A stretch of 64,000 nt of DNA. Source: Streptomyces caniferus. GTDB taxonomy: Bacteria; Actinomycetota; Actinomycetes; Streptomycetales; Streptomycetaceae. How positions within the stretch are numbered: the stretch's first letter is position 1; each line of letters starts with the position of its first letter. The notes under the pieces are model-generated. The model was not told where the DNA came from. It searched no databases and saw only the letters and a program-made list of their open reading frames with translations. A program made the position numbers and the translations under genes. Of this stretch, positions 24,408 through 33,467 are shown in pieces. The DNA is taken from positions 620,001 through 684,000 of the forward strand of contig NZ_BLIN01000002.1 in NCBI RefSeq assembly GCF_009811555.1, read 5' to 3'.

Positions 24408-25169
24408 ATGGAGACGGACGGGGGCAACGGTGCCGAGAGCGGCGGCGGCACGCGGACCGCGCGGGTACCCAAGTACTACCGCCTCAAGCGGCACTTGCTG
24501 GAGATCACCGAGACCCTGCCGCCCGGCACCCCGGTCCCGCCCGAGCGCACCCTCGCCGCGGAGTTCGACACCTCGCGCACGACGGTGCGTCAGGCCCTGC
24601 AGGAGCTGGTCGTCGAGGGCCGGCTGGAGCGCATCCAGGGCAAGGGCACCTTCGTCGCCAAGCCCAAGGTGTCCCAGGCGCTGCAACTGACCTCCTACAC
24701 GGAGGACATGCGGGCCCAGGGCCTGGAGCCGACCTCCCAGCTGCTGGACATCGGCTATGTCACCGCCGACGACCGGCTCGCCGGCCTGCTGGACATCGCC
24801 ACCGGCGGCCGGGTGCTGCGCATCGAGCGGCTGCGGCTGGCCAGTGGTGAGCCGATGGCCATCGAGATCACCCATCTGTCCGCGAAGCGCTTCCCCGCGC
24901 TCCGCCGGAACCTCGTCAAATACACCTCCCTCTACACCGCGCTGGCCGAGGTCTACGACGTGCGACTGGCGGAGGCCGAGGAGACCATCGAGACCTCGCT
25001 GGCCACGCCGCGCGAGGCCGGCCTGCTGGGCACGGACGTCGGCCTGCCGATGCTGATGCTCTCCCGGCACTCGCTCGACGCCCAGGGACAGCCGGTGGAG
25101 TGGGTGCGCTCGGTCTACCGGGGCGACCGCTACAAGTTCGTCGCCAGACTGCGCCGCCCCACGGACTGA
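24408..25169 (+). CDS. dasR: GntR/HutC-family global regulator DasR
   Basis: A 253-residue regulator: N-terminal winged HTH ([25 protein letters not shown]) and C-terminal UTRA/HutC ligand domain that binds phosphorylated aminosugars. The sequence is nearly identical to S. coelicolor DasR from [11 protein letters not shown] onward. It represses dasA, nagB and many other GlcNAc, chitin and antibiotic genes via dre sites. I chose the ATG at 24408 (GGAG at 24395) because it gives the known length; a GTG at 24372 after GGAGGAG would add 12 residues. Confidence 0.95.
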   Translation: METDGGNGAESGGGTRTARVPKYYRLKRHLLEITETLPPGTPVPPERTLAAEFDTSRTTVRQALQELVVEGRLERIQGKGTFVAKPKVSQALQLTSYTEDMRAQGLEPTSQLLDIGYVTADDRLAGLLDIATGGRVLRIERLRLASGEPMAIEITHLSAKRFPALRRNLVKYTSLYTALAEVYDVRLAEAEETIETSLATPREAGLLGTDVGLPMLMLSRHSLDAQGQPVEWVRSVYRGDRYKFVARLRRPTD

Positions 25170-25174
25170 CCCAC

Positions 25175-25200
25175 CGCCCCGGGGCCGCTCCCCCGGGGCG
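25175..25200 (+). terminator. Terminator after dasR
   Basis: CGCCCCGGGG and CCCCGGGGCG form a perfect 10-bp stem around CCGCTC, 5 bp after the dasR stop. Confidence 0.8.
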
Positions 25201-25386
25201 CGACACCCCCGTCGGCGTCACGGCCACCCCCAAGCGGGACGAACACGGCATTCCGTCGCGCCACGGGGGTGTCCCCCGTGTGGAGTCTTGATACCGATAT
25301 GCGGACAGCTAGTGACGCGCGCCACGCCCCTGCCATAGATTTCCAGCCGATCACACAGGAGACCGCCAGGGGACGGAGCCACGGCC

Positions 25387-25647
25387 ATGACGCAGCCAGT
25401 CGCATCACCGGATCGCAGACAGGTGGTCACGCCCACGCGCGTGGTGGCCGGGGTCTGCCTGATCGCTCCGTTCGTGGCGATGCTCTGGGTGAGCTCGTAC
25501 GCCAGGGTCGAGCCGAAGCTCATCGGCATCCCGTTCTTCTACTGGTACCAGATGGCGTGGGTGCTGATCTCGACGGTGCTCACCATGCTCGCGTACAAGC
25601 TCGTGCAGCGTGAGCAGCGCGCCCGCAAGGGCGGTGTGGCCGAGTGA
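25387..25647 (+). CDS. DUF3311 small membrane protein, permease partner
   Basis: An 86-residue protein with two hydrophobic helices (VVAGVCLIAPFVAMLWV and YWYQMAWVLISTVLTML). DUF3311 proteins are encoded directly before SSF-family monocarboxylate permeases and are thought to be an accessory subunit. Its TGA overlaps the GTG of the next gene (GTGA), so translation is coupled. The GATACCGATAT stretch around 25289-25299 may be part of the promoter. Confidence 0.88.
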   Translation: MTQPVASPDRRQVVTPTRVVAGVCLIAPFVAMLWVSSYARVEPKLIGIPFFYWYQMAWVLISTVLTMLAYKLVQREQRARKGGVAE

Positions 25648-27332
25648 CTGTCACCACCACCGCGACGGGCGCCTCCGGGGCCCTCGCCGCCTCCCAGACC
25701 CACGGCATCAACGGCGTCGCCCTCGCCGTCTTCGTCTTCTTCTTCCTGGCCGTGACGGTCATGGGGTTCCTGGCCGCCCGCTGGCGCAAGGCCGAGCAGT
25801 CCGCCAACCTCGACGAATGGGGCCTGGGCGGCCGCAGCTTCGGCACCTGGATCACCTGGTTCCTGCTGGGCGGCGACCTCTACACCGCGTACACCTTCGT
25901 GGCCGTTCCGGCGGCGATCTACGCGGCGGGGGCGTCGGGCTTCTTCGCCGTCCCGTACACGATCCTGGTCTACCCGCTCATCTTCACCTTCCTCCCCCGC
26001 CTCTGGTCCGTCTCGCACAAGCACGGCTACGTCACCACCTCCGACTTCGTGCGCGGCCGCTTCGGCTCCAAGGGCCTCTCGCTGGCCGTGGCGCTCACCG
26101 GCATCCTCGCCACGATGCCGTACATCGCGCTCCAGCTGGTCGGCATCCAGGCCGTCCTGGACGTGATGGGCATCGGTGGCGGCGAGCACACCAACTGGTT
26201 CGTCAAGGACCTGCCGCTGCTGATCGCCTTCGCCGTGCTGGCCGCGTACACCTACTCCTCGGGGCTGCGGGCGCCGGCGCTGATCGCGTTCGTCAAGGAC
26301 GGACTGATCTATCTCGTCATCACCGTGGCGATCATCTACATCCCGATCAAGCTGGGCGGCTTCGACGCGATCTTCGACACGGCCGGCAAGGCGCTCGCCC
26401 AGCCCGGCCCGGTCGCCGGCAAACCGCGCGGCGAGCTGGTCAGCGGCCCCAACGCCCAATGGGCGTACGCCACCTTGGCGCTCGGCTCGGCGCTGGCGCT
26501 CTTCATGTACCCGCACTCGATCACCGCGACGCTGTCCTCGCGCAGCCGCAATGTGATCCGCCGCAACACCACCATCCTGCCGCTGTACTCCCTGATGCTG
26601 GGCCTGCTGGCGCTGCTCGGCTTCATGGCGGTCAAGGCCGGCACGGACATCCAGGGCAACCCGCAGCTGGCCATCCCGCAGCTCTTCGAGGACATGTTCC
26701 CGAGCTGGTTCTCCGGCGTGGCGTTCGCCGCGATCGGCATCGGCGCGCTGGTCCCCGCGGCCATCATGTCGATCGCCGCGGCCAACCTGTTCACCCGCAA
26801 CGTCTACAAGGACTTCCTCAAGCCGGACGCCACGCCCGAGCAGGAGCACAAGGTCGCCAAGCTGGTCTCGCTGCTGGTGAAGGTCGGCGCGCTGGTCTTC
26901 GTCCTCACCATGGACAAGACCGTCGCGATCAACTTCCAGCTGCTGGGCGGCATCTGGATCCTGCAGACCATGCCGTCCCTGGTCGGCGGACTGTTCACCC
27001 GCTGGTTCCACCGCTGGGCGCTGCTGACCGGCTGGGCGGTCGGCATGCTCTACGGCACGCTCGCGGCCTACGGCGTCGCGAGCCCCACCCAGGCCCACTT
27101 CGGCGGCTCCAGCAAGGAGATCCCCGGCATCGGTGAGATCGGCTACATCGGTCTGACCGCCTTCGTCCTGAACGTCGTGGTCACGGTCGTCCTGACCTTC
27201 GCCCTGAAGGCCGCCAAGGCCCCCGACGGCATCGACGAGACCAGCCCCGCCGACTACACGGCGGACGCCGGCGACACGGGCGTCGCCGCCGAACTGCCCC
27301 CCGCCACGGCGGAGGCACCGGCCGGGCACTGA
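25644..27332 (+). CDS. Sodium:solute symporter, monocarboxylate permease MctP-like
   Basis: SSF-family secondary transporter of 562 residues with about 13 hydrophobic helices. The typical N-terminal GGRSFGTWITWFLLGGDLYTAYTF and the central Gly-rich helices are present. Together with the upstream DUF3311 protein it matches the actinobacterial and rhizobial MctP-type permeases that import lactate, pyruvate, acetate or similar acids by Na+ symport. The exact substrate is not evident. A terminator follows. Confidence 0.88.
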   Translation: MTVTTTATGASGALAASQTHGINGVALAVFVFFFLAVTVMGFLAARWRKAEQSANLDEWGLGGRSFGTWITWFLLGGDLYTAYTFVAVPAAIYAAGASGFFAVPYTILVYPLIFTFLPRLWSVSHKHGYVTTSDFVRGRFGSKGLSLAVALTGILATMPYIALQLVGIQAVLDVMGIGGGEHTNWFVKDLPLLIAFAVLAAYTYSSGLRAPALIAFVKDGLIYLVITVAIIYIPIKLGGFDAIFDTAGKALAQPGPVAGKPRGELVSGPNAQWAYATLALGSALALFMYPHSITATLSSRSRNVIRRNTTILPLYSLMLGLLALLGFMAVKAGTDIQGNPQLAIPQLFEDMFPSWFSGVAFAAIGIGALVPAAIMSIAAANLFTRNVYKDFLKPDATPEQEHKVAKLVSLLVKVGALVFVLTMDKTVAINFQLLGGIWILQTMPSLVGGLFTRWFHRWALLTGWAVGMLYGTLAAYGVASPTQAHFGGSSKEIPGIGEIGYIGLTAFVLNVVVTVVLTFALKAAKAPDGIDETSPADYTADAGDTGVAAELPPATAEAPAGH

Positions 27333-27356
27333 GCCACCGGTCGCGCCCACGGCGAA

Positions 27357-27390
27357 CGGGCCGTCACCTCCCCCGGGACGTGGCGGCCCG
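27357..27390 (+). terminator. Terminator after the SSF permease
   Basis: CGGGCCGTCAC and GTGGCGGCCCG pair over 11 bp with one G-U wobble, 25 bp after the stop. Confidence 0.65.
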
Positions 27391-27535
27391 TAGCCGTTTC
27401 CTGCCCCGGCGGACGGCCCGCGGCCGGAGGCCGGGCGTGGCCACGGAGCCCTCCCCTCCGGCCGCCGGACGGGCCCGGACCGCGGCACCGGCCGTGGAGC
27501 AGGCCACTTACAGGCACTGTGTGATCACTCACGAC

Positions 27536-27551
27536 ACACTAGATATGGGGG
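27536..27551. promoter_or_regulatory. Candidate NrdR box upstream of nrdAB
   Basis: ACACTAGATATGGGGG agrees at 12 of 16 positions with the NrdR box consensus ACACWATATATWGTGT, just upstream of the riboswitch, where S. coelicolor nrdABS carries NrdR boxes. A second box would be expected about 30 bp upstream; only a GTGT half (27519-27522) is seen. Confidence 0.4.
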
Positions 27552-27574
27552 TGCACCTGATGGGCCACCACCAC

Positions 27575-27730
27575 ATGTATGCTCGTCCTCGCTGTCGCCG
27601 CAGGGGAATCCGGTGGGAATCCGGAACTGTCCCGCAACGGTGTGGGAGCGCGCTCGACCGGCCGGACACCGGCTCCGGCGTGCGCTCGTGTAGTCCGAGG
27701 ACCTGCCGATGGTACGTCCGCACCGCCATG
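27575..27730 (+). promoter_or_regulatory. Cobalamin (adenosyl-B12) riboswitch
   Basis: The conserved core is readable: GGGAATCCGGTGGGAATCCGG (27604-27624) followed by ACTGTCCCGCAACGGTGTG, and the B12 box AGTCCGAGGACCTGCCG (27692-27708). This leader precedes the oxygen-dependent class Ia RNR genes. In S. coelicolor the same element switches nrdABS off when adenosylcobalamin is available, so that the B12-dependent class II enzyme NrdJ is used instead. Boundaries are approximate. Confidence 0.93.
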
Positions 27731-27795
27731 GGTGCGGGTGTCGATACGTCCGGGCCCCGAGGGTTGGGCCGGTGGACGCCGCGCGGTGTGCCCGC

Positions 27796-27819
27796 GCACC
27801 CCTGACCATGACGGGGTGC
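27796..27819 (+). terminator. Possible expression-platform hairpin of the riboswitch
   Basis: GCACCCC and GGGGTGC form a 7-bp stem around TGACCATGAC, located between the B12 box and the nrdA start. It may be the transcription terminator or part of the switch that forms when cobalamin is bound; there is no U tract. Confidence 0.45.
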
Positions 27820-27884
27820 CGCATGCCCGCGTGCGCCCGTCGCGTCCCTCCTCCTGGCCCCCGCCGAGTGAGGGAGAGCATCAC

Positions 27885-30320
27885 GTGACCATCGCGCCAA
27901 CGGAGCCCGCGTCAGACGCCGAGGTCGTGCCGCCCGTGGTGGACACGCCCGCCGGTTCCGCCGATGGCGGACCGGGCGAGGACGGTCCGGGGGTCGCCCT
28001 GCTGCGCACCCTGACCAGGCTGACCGAGGACCTGACCGCGACCGACCCCGGCAAGGTGGCCGCCGCCGCCCTGCGCGGCCGGCACGCGGGCTCCGACGAG
28101 GCCGAACTGCGGTCGCTGGCCATCGACGCCGCGGCCGGTCTGATCGGTGACGAGCCGCAGTACTCCAAGCTCGCCGCGCGCCTGCTCACCCTCGCCATCG
28201 CGGAGGAGGCGGCCGGACAGGGGGCGGTCGCCTTCTCCGCCTCCGTCGCGGTCGGCCACCGCGAGGGCCTGATCGCCGACGAGACCGCGGAGTTCGTACG
28301 GACCCACGCGGCCCGGCTGGACGCGCTGGTCGAGGGGGCGCTGGCCGACGGCGCCGACGACCGGTTCGGCTACTTCGGACTGCGCACCCTGCACTCGCGC
28401 TACCTCCTGCGCCACCCCACCACCCGTCAGGTCGTCGAGACCCCCCAGCACTTCCTGCTGCGGGTGGCCTGCGGCCTCGCGGAGGACCACAGCGACCGTG
28501 CCCTGGACGATGTCGCGGAGCTCTACCGCCTCACCAGCTCGCTGTCCTACCTGCCCTCCTCCCCCACCCTGTTCAACTCCGGCACCCGCCACCCGCAGAT
28601 GTCGTCCTGCTACCTGCTGGACTCGCCGCTGGACGAGCTGGACTCGATCTACGACCGGTACCACCAGGTCGCCCGGCTCTCCAAGCACGCCGGCGGCATC
28701 GGCCTCTCGTACTCCCGTATCCGCGCCCGCGGTTCGCTGATCCGCGGCACCAACGGGCACTCCAACGGCATCGTGCCGTTCCTGCGCACCCTGGACGCCT
28801 CGGTCGCGGCCGTGAACCAGGGCGGCCGGCGCAAGGGCGCCGCCTGTGTCTACCTGGAGACCTGGCACGCGGACATCGAGGAGTTCCTGGAGCTGCGCGA
28901 CAACACCGGTGAGGAGGCCCGCCGTACGCACAACCTGAACATCGCCCACTGGATCCCGGACGAGTTCATGCGCCGGGTGGAGGCCGACGCCGACTGGTCG
29001 CTGTTCTCGCCCTCGGACGCCCCCGAGCTGGTGGACCTGTGGGGCGACGAGTTCGACGCCGCCTACCGCAAGCTGGAGGCCGACGGCCGGGCGCAGAAGC
29101 AGATCCCCGCCCGGGTGCTGTACTCCCGCATGATGCGCACCCTGGCGCAGACCGGCAACGGCTGGATGACGTTCAAGGACGCCGCCAACCGCACCGCCAA
29201 CCAGACCGCCGAGCGCGGCCAGGTCGTGCACTCCTCCAACCTGTGCACCGAGATCCTGGAGGTGACGAACGACGGGGAGACCGCGGTCTGCAACCTCGGG
29301 TCGGTCAACCTCTCGGCCCACCTGGGTGCGAACGGCGAGATGGACTGGGAGCGGCTGGATGCCACGGTCCGTACCGCCGTCACCTTCCTCGACCGCGTGG
29401 TGGACATCAACTTCTACCCGACCGAGCAGGCCGGGACCTCCAACTCCCGCTGGCGCCCGGTCGGTCTGGGCCTGATGGGCCTGCAGGACGTCTTCTTCCG
29501 GCTGCGGCTGCCCTTCGACTCGGCCGAGGCGCGGGAGCTGTCGACCCGGATCTCCGAGCGGATCATGCTCGCCGCGTACGAGGCGTCCGCCGACCTCGCC
29601 GAGCGGCACGGTCCGCACCCGGCCTGGTCCGCGACCCGCACCGCCCGCGGGGTGCTGCACCCTGACCACTACCCGAACGCCGAGCCGCGCTGGGCCGACC
29701 GCTGGGCGGCGCTGCGCACCCGGATCGCGACCACCGGCATGCGCAACTCCCTGCTGCTGGCGATCGCGCCGACCGCGACCATCGCCTCCATCGCGGGCGT
29801 GTACGAGTGCATCGAGCCGCAGGTCTCCAACCTCTTCAAGCGCGAGACGCTCTCCGGTGAGTTCCTCCAGGTCAACGCCTACCTCATCGAGGAGCTCAAG
29901 GCGCTGGGCATGTGGGACGCCCGGACCCGTGACGCGCTGCGCGAGGCCAACGGCTCGGTCCAGGACGTCGCGTGGATCCCCGAGGAGGTCCGGGCGCTGT
30001 ACCGCACGGCCTGGGAGATCCCGCAGCGCGCCCTGATCGACATGGCCGCGGCCCGGACGCCCTACCTCGACCAGAGCCAGTCGCTGAACCTCTTCATGGC
30101 GTCGCCGACCATCGGCAAGCTCAGCTCGATGTACGCCTACGCCTGGAAGCGCGGCATCAAGACGACGTACTACCTGCGCTCCCGCCCGGCGACCCGGATC
30201 GCGCAGTCCGCGCGCGGTGGTGCCGCCGCCTCGACCGCCCCCGTACCGCAGCAGGCCACCGACCCCGAGGCCGTCGCCTGCTCCCTGGAAAACCCCGAGT
30301 CCTGCGAGGCCTGCCAGTAA
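27885..30320 (+). CDS. nrdA: Ribonucleoside-diphosphate reductase, alpha subunit (class Ia)
   Basis: Large catalytic subunit that reduces NDPs to dNDPs, 811 residues from the GTG at 27885 (AGGGAGAG ribosome site). The redox-active Cys of MSSCYLLDS, the thiyl-radical and acid/base residues in SSNLCTEILEV, the partner Cys in AVCNLGSVNL, and the C-terminal shuttle pair CEAC are all present. I see no ATP-cone motif at the N-terminus, so overall-activity regulation by dATP may be lacking. The frame is open upstream through the riboswitch, but that is RNA, not protein. It overlaps nrdB by 1 bp (TAATG). Confidence 0.95.
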   Translation: MTIAPTEPASDAEVVPPVVDTPAGSADGGPGEDGPGVALLRTLTRLTEDLTATDPGKVAAAALRGRHAGSDEAELRSLAIDAAAGLIGDEPQYSKLAARLLTLAIAEEAAGQGAVAFSASVAVGHREGLIADETAEFVRTHAARLDALVEGALADGADDRFGYFGLRTLHSRYLLRHPTTRQVVETPQHFLLRVACGLAEDHSDRALDDVAELYRLTSSLSYLPSSPTLFNSGTRHPQMSSCYLLDSPLDELDSIYDRYHQVARLSKHAGGIGLSYSRIRARGSLIRGTNGHSNGIVPFLRTLDASVAAVNQGGRRKGAACVYLETWHADIEEFLELRDNTGEEARRTHNLNIAHWIPDEFMRRVEADADWSLFSPSDAPELVDLWGDEFDAAYRKLEADGRAQKQIPARVLYSRMMRTLAQTGNGWMTFKDAANRTANQTAERGQVVHSSNLCTEILEVTNDGETAVCNLGSVNLSAHLGANGEMDWERLDATVRTAVTFLDRVVDINFYPTEQAGTSNSRWRPVGLGLMGLQDVFFRLRLPFDSAEARELSTRISERIMLAAYEASADLAERHGPHPAWSATRTARGVLHPDHYPNAEPRWADRWAALRTRIATTGMRNSLLLAIAPTATIASIAGVYECIEPQVSNLFKRETLSGEFLQVNAYLIEELKALGMWDARTRDALREANGSVQDVAWIPEEVRALYRTAWEIPQRALIDMAAARTPYLDQSQSLNLFMASPTIGKLSSMYAYAWKRGIKTTYYLRSRPATRIAQSARGGAAASTAPVPQQATDPEAVACSLENPESCEACQ

Positions 30321-31378
30321 TGTCCACCGAGACCACCGAGACCACGGCGGCCGCCGCCCACACCACCACCACCGGCACCAAGAACCTGCTGGACCCGGGC
30401 TTCGAGCTGACCCTGCGTCCCATGCGGTACCCGGAGTTCTACGACCGCTACCGCGACGCGATCAAGAACACCTGGACCGTGGAGGAGGTCGACCTCCACT
30501 CCGACGTCGCCGACCTCGCCAAGCTCTCGCCGGGCGAGCAGCACATGATCGGCCGGCTGGTCGCGTTCTTCGCGACCGGTGACTCGATCGTCTCCAACAA
30601 CCTCGTGCTGACGCTCTACAAGCACATCAACTCCCCCGAGGCGCGGCTGTACCTGAGCCGTCAGCTCTTCGAGGAGGCCGTGCACGTCCAGTTCTACTTG
30701 ACGCTGCTGGACACCTACCTCCCCGACCCGGACGACCGCGCCGCCGCCTTCGCGGCCGTGGAGAACATCCCGTCCATCCGGGAGAAGGCCCAGTTCTGCT
30801 TCAAGTGGATGGACTCGGTCGAGAAGATCGACCGGCTGGAGTCCAGGGCCGACCGGCGCCGCTTCCTGCTGAACCTGATCTGCTTCGCGGCGTGCATCGA
30901 GGGGCTGTTCTTCTACGGCGCCTTCGCGTACGTGTACTGGTTCCGCTCGCGGGGTCTGCTGCACGGGCTGGCCACCGGCACCAACTGGGTCTTCCGCGAC
31001 GAGTCCATGCACATGGAGTTCGCGTTCTCGGTGGTGGACACCGTCCGCGAGGAGGAGCCCGACCTCTTCGACGACATGCTGGAGCAGCAGGTCACCGACA
31101 TGCTCAAGGAGGCCGTCGAGGCCGAGCTGCAGTTCGGCCGCGACCTGTGCGGTGACGGCCTGCCGGGCATGAACACCGACTCGATGCGCGAGTACCTCCA
31201 GTGCGTCGCCGACCAGCGGCTGCAGCGCCTCGGTTTCGCGCCGGTCTACGGCTCGGAGAACCCGTTCTCCTTCATGGAGCTGCAGAACGTCCAGGAGCTG
31301 ACCAACTTCTTCGAGCGCCGGGCTTCCGCCTACCAGGTCGCCGTCGAAGGCTCGGTCTCCTTCGACGACGACTTCTAG
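30320..31378 (+). CDS. nrdB: Ribonucleoside-diphosphate reductase, beta subunit (class Ia)
   Basis: Small radical-generating subunit, 352 residues, ferritin-like helical bundle. Iron ligands are visible in EEAVHVQF (E-x-x-H) and ESMHMEFAF. It carries the diiron-tyrosyl cofactor needed by NrdA. The ATG at 30320 shares its A with the nrdA stop, so expression is coupled and under the cobalamin riboswitch. In S. coelicolor a third gene, the AraC-type nrdS, follows; here the next gene is a transglycosylase instead. Confidence 0.95.
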   Translation: MSTETTETTAAAAHTTTTGTKNLLDPGFELTLRPMRYPEFYDRYRDAIKNTWTVEEVDLHSDVADLAKLSPGEQHMIGRLVAFFATGDSIVSNNLVLTLYKHINSPEARLYLSRQLFEEAVHVQFYLTLLDTYLPDPDDRAAAFAAVENIPSIREKAQFCFKWMDSVEKIDRLESRADRRRFLLNLICFAACIEGLFFYGAFAYVYWFRSRGLLHGLATGTNWVFRDESMHMEFAFSVVDTVREEEPDLFDDMLEQQVTDMLKEAVEAELQFGRDLCGDGLPGMNTDSMREYLQCVADQRLQRLGFAPVYGSENPFSFMELQNVQELTNFFERRASAYQVAVEGSVSFDDDF

Positions 31379-31476
31379 AAGACGTACCACGACGCCCCTT
31401 CGCCCCCGCCGTCCGCCTTTTGTGAGCGTTCTGTTACCTCGGCAACCGGATCCGGGGCCGCCACATCTACTCGGAC

Positions 31477-33426
31477 ATGAAGGGCACGAAGGGGCGTCGT
31501 CGGTTCATCGACTATCCGCGTCAGGGACGGCAAGGTCCGCGCCGTTGGCTGCCGTCATGGAGACAGTGGCTGAGCGTGGTCGCGCTCGGCGTGGGCGGCC
31601 TGGCGGGGCTGTTCGCCGTGGTCTACGCAAAGATCGACATACCGGGTGAGAACACCCTCGCCGGCCAGGAGGCGACCGTCTACTACTGGGCGGACGGCAG
31701 CCAGATGGTGAGCGTGGGCGCCGTCAACCGGCAGAACGTCACCCTCGACAAGGTGCCCGACTCCGTCGAGAACTCCGTGATCGCGGCGGAGAACGCCACG
31801 TTCTACAGCGACGCCGGGGTCTCCCTCCAGGGCATCGGCCGCGCCCTGGTCAACATGGTCTCCGGCGAGGAGACCCAGGGCGGCTCCACCATCACCCAGC
31901 AGTATGTGAAGAACACCTATCTCTCGCAGGACCAGACGGTCACCCGCAAGGTGAAGGAATTCATCATCTCGCTGAAGGTGAGCAACCAGAAGTCCAAGCA
32001 GGAGATTCTGCGCGGCTACCTCAACACCAGCTGGTTCGGCCGCAATTCGTACGGCATCCAGGCCGCCGCCCATACGTACTACGGCATTGACGCCAAGGAC
32101 CTCAACCCCAGCCAGGGCGCCCTGCTGGCCGCCTTGCTGAAGGGCTCGGAACAGTACGACCCGGGGCTGAGCGAGGCCAATCACCGGCGGGCCGAGGCCC
32201 GGTGGAAGTGGATACTCGACCGGCAGGTCACCACCGGGAAGATGACCGGGCAGGAGCGGGCGAAGTACCGCACCTTCCCGGAGCCCCGGGGCATTTCCAA
32301 ACCCACCAGCCAGGCCGGCCAGACCGGCTATCTCGTCGATGTCGCCAACAAGTTCATCAAGTCCGGCACCGGTCTGACCGACAAGGACCTGGCGCGCGGC
32401 GGCTACCGCATTCACACCACATTCGACAAGAAGCGCACCCACCGGCTGGAAAAGGCCGTGCGGGACGTCCGCCGGGAGACCGTCGATCCCCGGCTGCGGG
32501 CGGCCGACAACTATGTGGAGGTCGGCGCGGCCTCCGTACGCCCCAAGGACGGGGCGATCGTCGCGCTCTACGGCGGCGCGGACGCCACCCGGCACTTCAG
32601 CAACAACGCGGACACCACGGCGGTCCCGGCCGGCTCCGCCTTCAAGCCGTTCGTGCTGGCGGCCGCACTGCAGCGGCCGGACGGCGAGCCCGCGGACACC
32701 GCGGAACAGGCCGCCAAGAAGACCGGGTTCGCGGATCTGGGCGGGGCGCTGATGACGGCCCAGAACCCGCCGTTCGTCCAGGCCGGGCAGCGGATCGGGC
32801 TGGAGCGGATCCGGGATCTCGCGGTGGCCACGGGGCTGCGCAAGGAGAGCATGGCGCGCCTGGAGCAGACCTTCCCGCTGGGCACCTCCGCCCCCAGCGC
32901 GATACGGATGGCGAGCGCCTACACCACCTTCGCCAACGGCGGGCTGCACGCCGACCCGTACGCGGTGTCCGAGATGACCCACGACGGCCGGAGCGTCTCC
33001 GGCTTCCACCGCCCCGAGCCCGTGCAGGTCCTCGATGCCGGGGTCGCCCAGCAGGTCTCCAGCGTCCTGGAGGGGGTCGGCTGGCGCACCCTGGGGACGC
33101 CGGACGGCGCGCCGTTCCAGCAGCCGGTCGCGGCCGGCCGCACGGAGGCGGGCGACCGGATGAAGTCCGCGTGGTTCATCGGCAGCCCGTCGGCCGCCGG
33201 CCCGGACCTGGGCGCCGTTCCCGGCACCGGACCGGGGGACGGTGTCCGCCCCGAGCCCGCGCCCGACCCCGGTGCCGGCAGCGAGCCGACCACCGCCGTG
33301 ACCATGTTCCGCAACAAGCCGGGAGCGCCCGAGCTGCTGCCGATGCAGGGCGTCGGCGGTTCCGGCACGGGGCTGGGGACGAGCATTCCGCCGAAGATCT
33401 GGCAGGCCTACCAGCAGGGGTCGTGA
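31477..33426 (+). CDS. Class A penicillin-binding protein (GT51 transglycosylase) with degenerate transpeptidase
   Basis: Peptidoglycan synthase of 649 residues: cytoplasmic basic N-terminus, one membrane anchor (about residues 31-51), GT51 glycosyltransferase (AAENATFY, GGSTITQQYVKN) and a C-terminal transpeptidase-like domain. The transpeptidase SxxK is intact (AGSAFKPF), but the SxN motif reads AQN in MTAQNPPF and the KTG motif reads RTE in AAGRTEAGDR, so cross-linking activity is doubtful. The glycosyltransferase catalytic pair usually seen as ED is EN here. The Pro/Gly-rich tail is low complexity. It is probably an accessory cell-wall enzyme. Confidence 0.87.
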   Translation: MKGTKGRRRFIDYPRQGRQGPRRWLPSWRQWLSVVALGVGGLAGLFAVVYAKIDIPGENTLAGQEATVYYWADGSQMVSVGAVNRQNVTLDKVPDSVENSVIAAENATFYSDAGVSLQGIGRALVNMVSGEETQGGSTITQQYVKNTYLSQDQTVTRKVKEFIISLKVSNQKSKQEILRGYLNTSWFGRNSYGIQAAAHTYYGIDAKDLNPSQGALLAALLKGSEQYDPGLSEANHRRAEARWKWILDRQVTTGKMTGQERAKYRTFPEPRGISKPTSQAGQTGYLVDVANKFIKSGTGLTDKDLARGGYRIHTTFDKKRTHRLEKAVRDVRRETVDPRLRAADNYVEVGAASVRPKDGAIVALYGGADATRHFSNNADTTAVPAGSAFKPFVLAAALQRPDGEPADTAEQAAKKTGFADLGGALMTAQNPPFVQAGQRIGLERIRDLAVATGLRKESMARLEQTFPLGTSAPSAIRMASAYTTFANGGLHADPYAVSEMTHDGRSVSGFHRPEPVQVLDAGVAQQVSSVLEGVGWRTLGTPDGAPFQQPVAAGRTEAGDRMKSAWFIGSPSAAGPDLGAVPGTGPGDGVRPEPAPDPGAGSEPTTAVTMFRNKPGAPELLPMQGVGGSGTGLGTSIPPKIWQAYQQGS

Positions 33427-33467
33427 GCGAGGCGCCCGGCCGTCGGCCGGGCGCCCGTCCGCTCGCC

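Noticed and set aside
27507..27522. Second NrdR box upstream of the first
   Set aside because: Only the GTGT end and two further positions match, 7 or so of 16, so it is not supportable.
27579..27884. N-terminal extension of nrdA through the riboswitch, and three overlapping minus-strand frames there
   Set aside because: The conserved cobalamin riboswitch explains the sequence; the frames show no protein motif.
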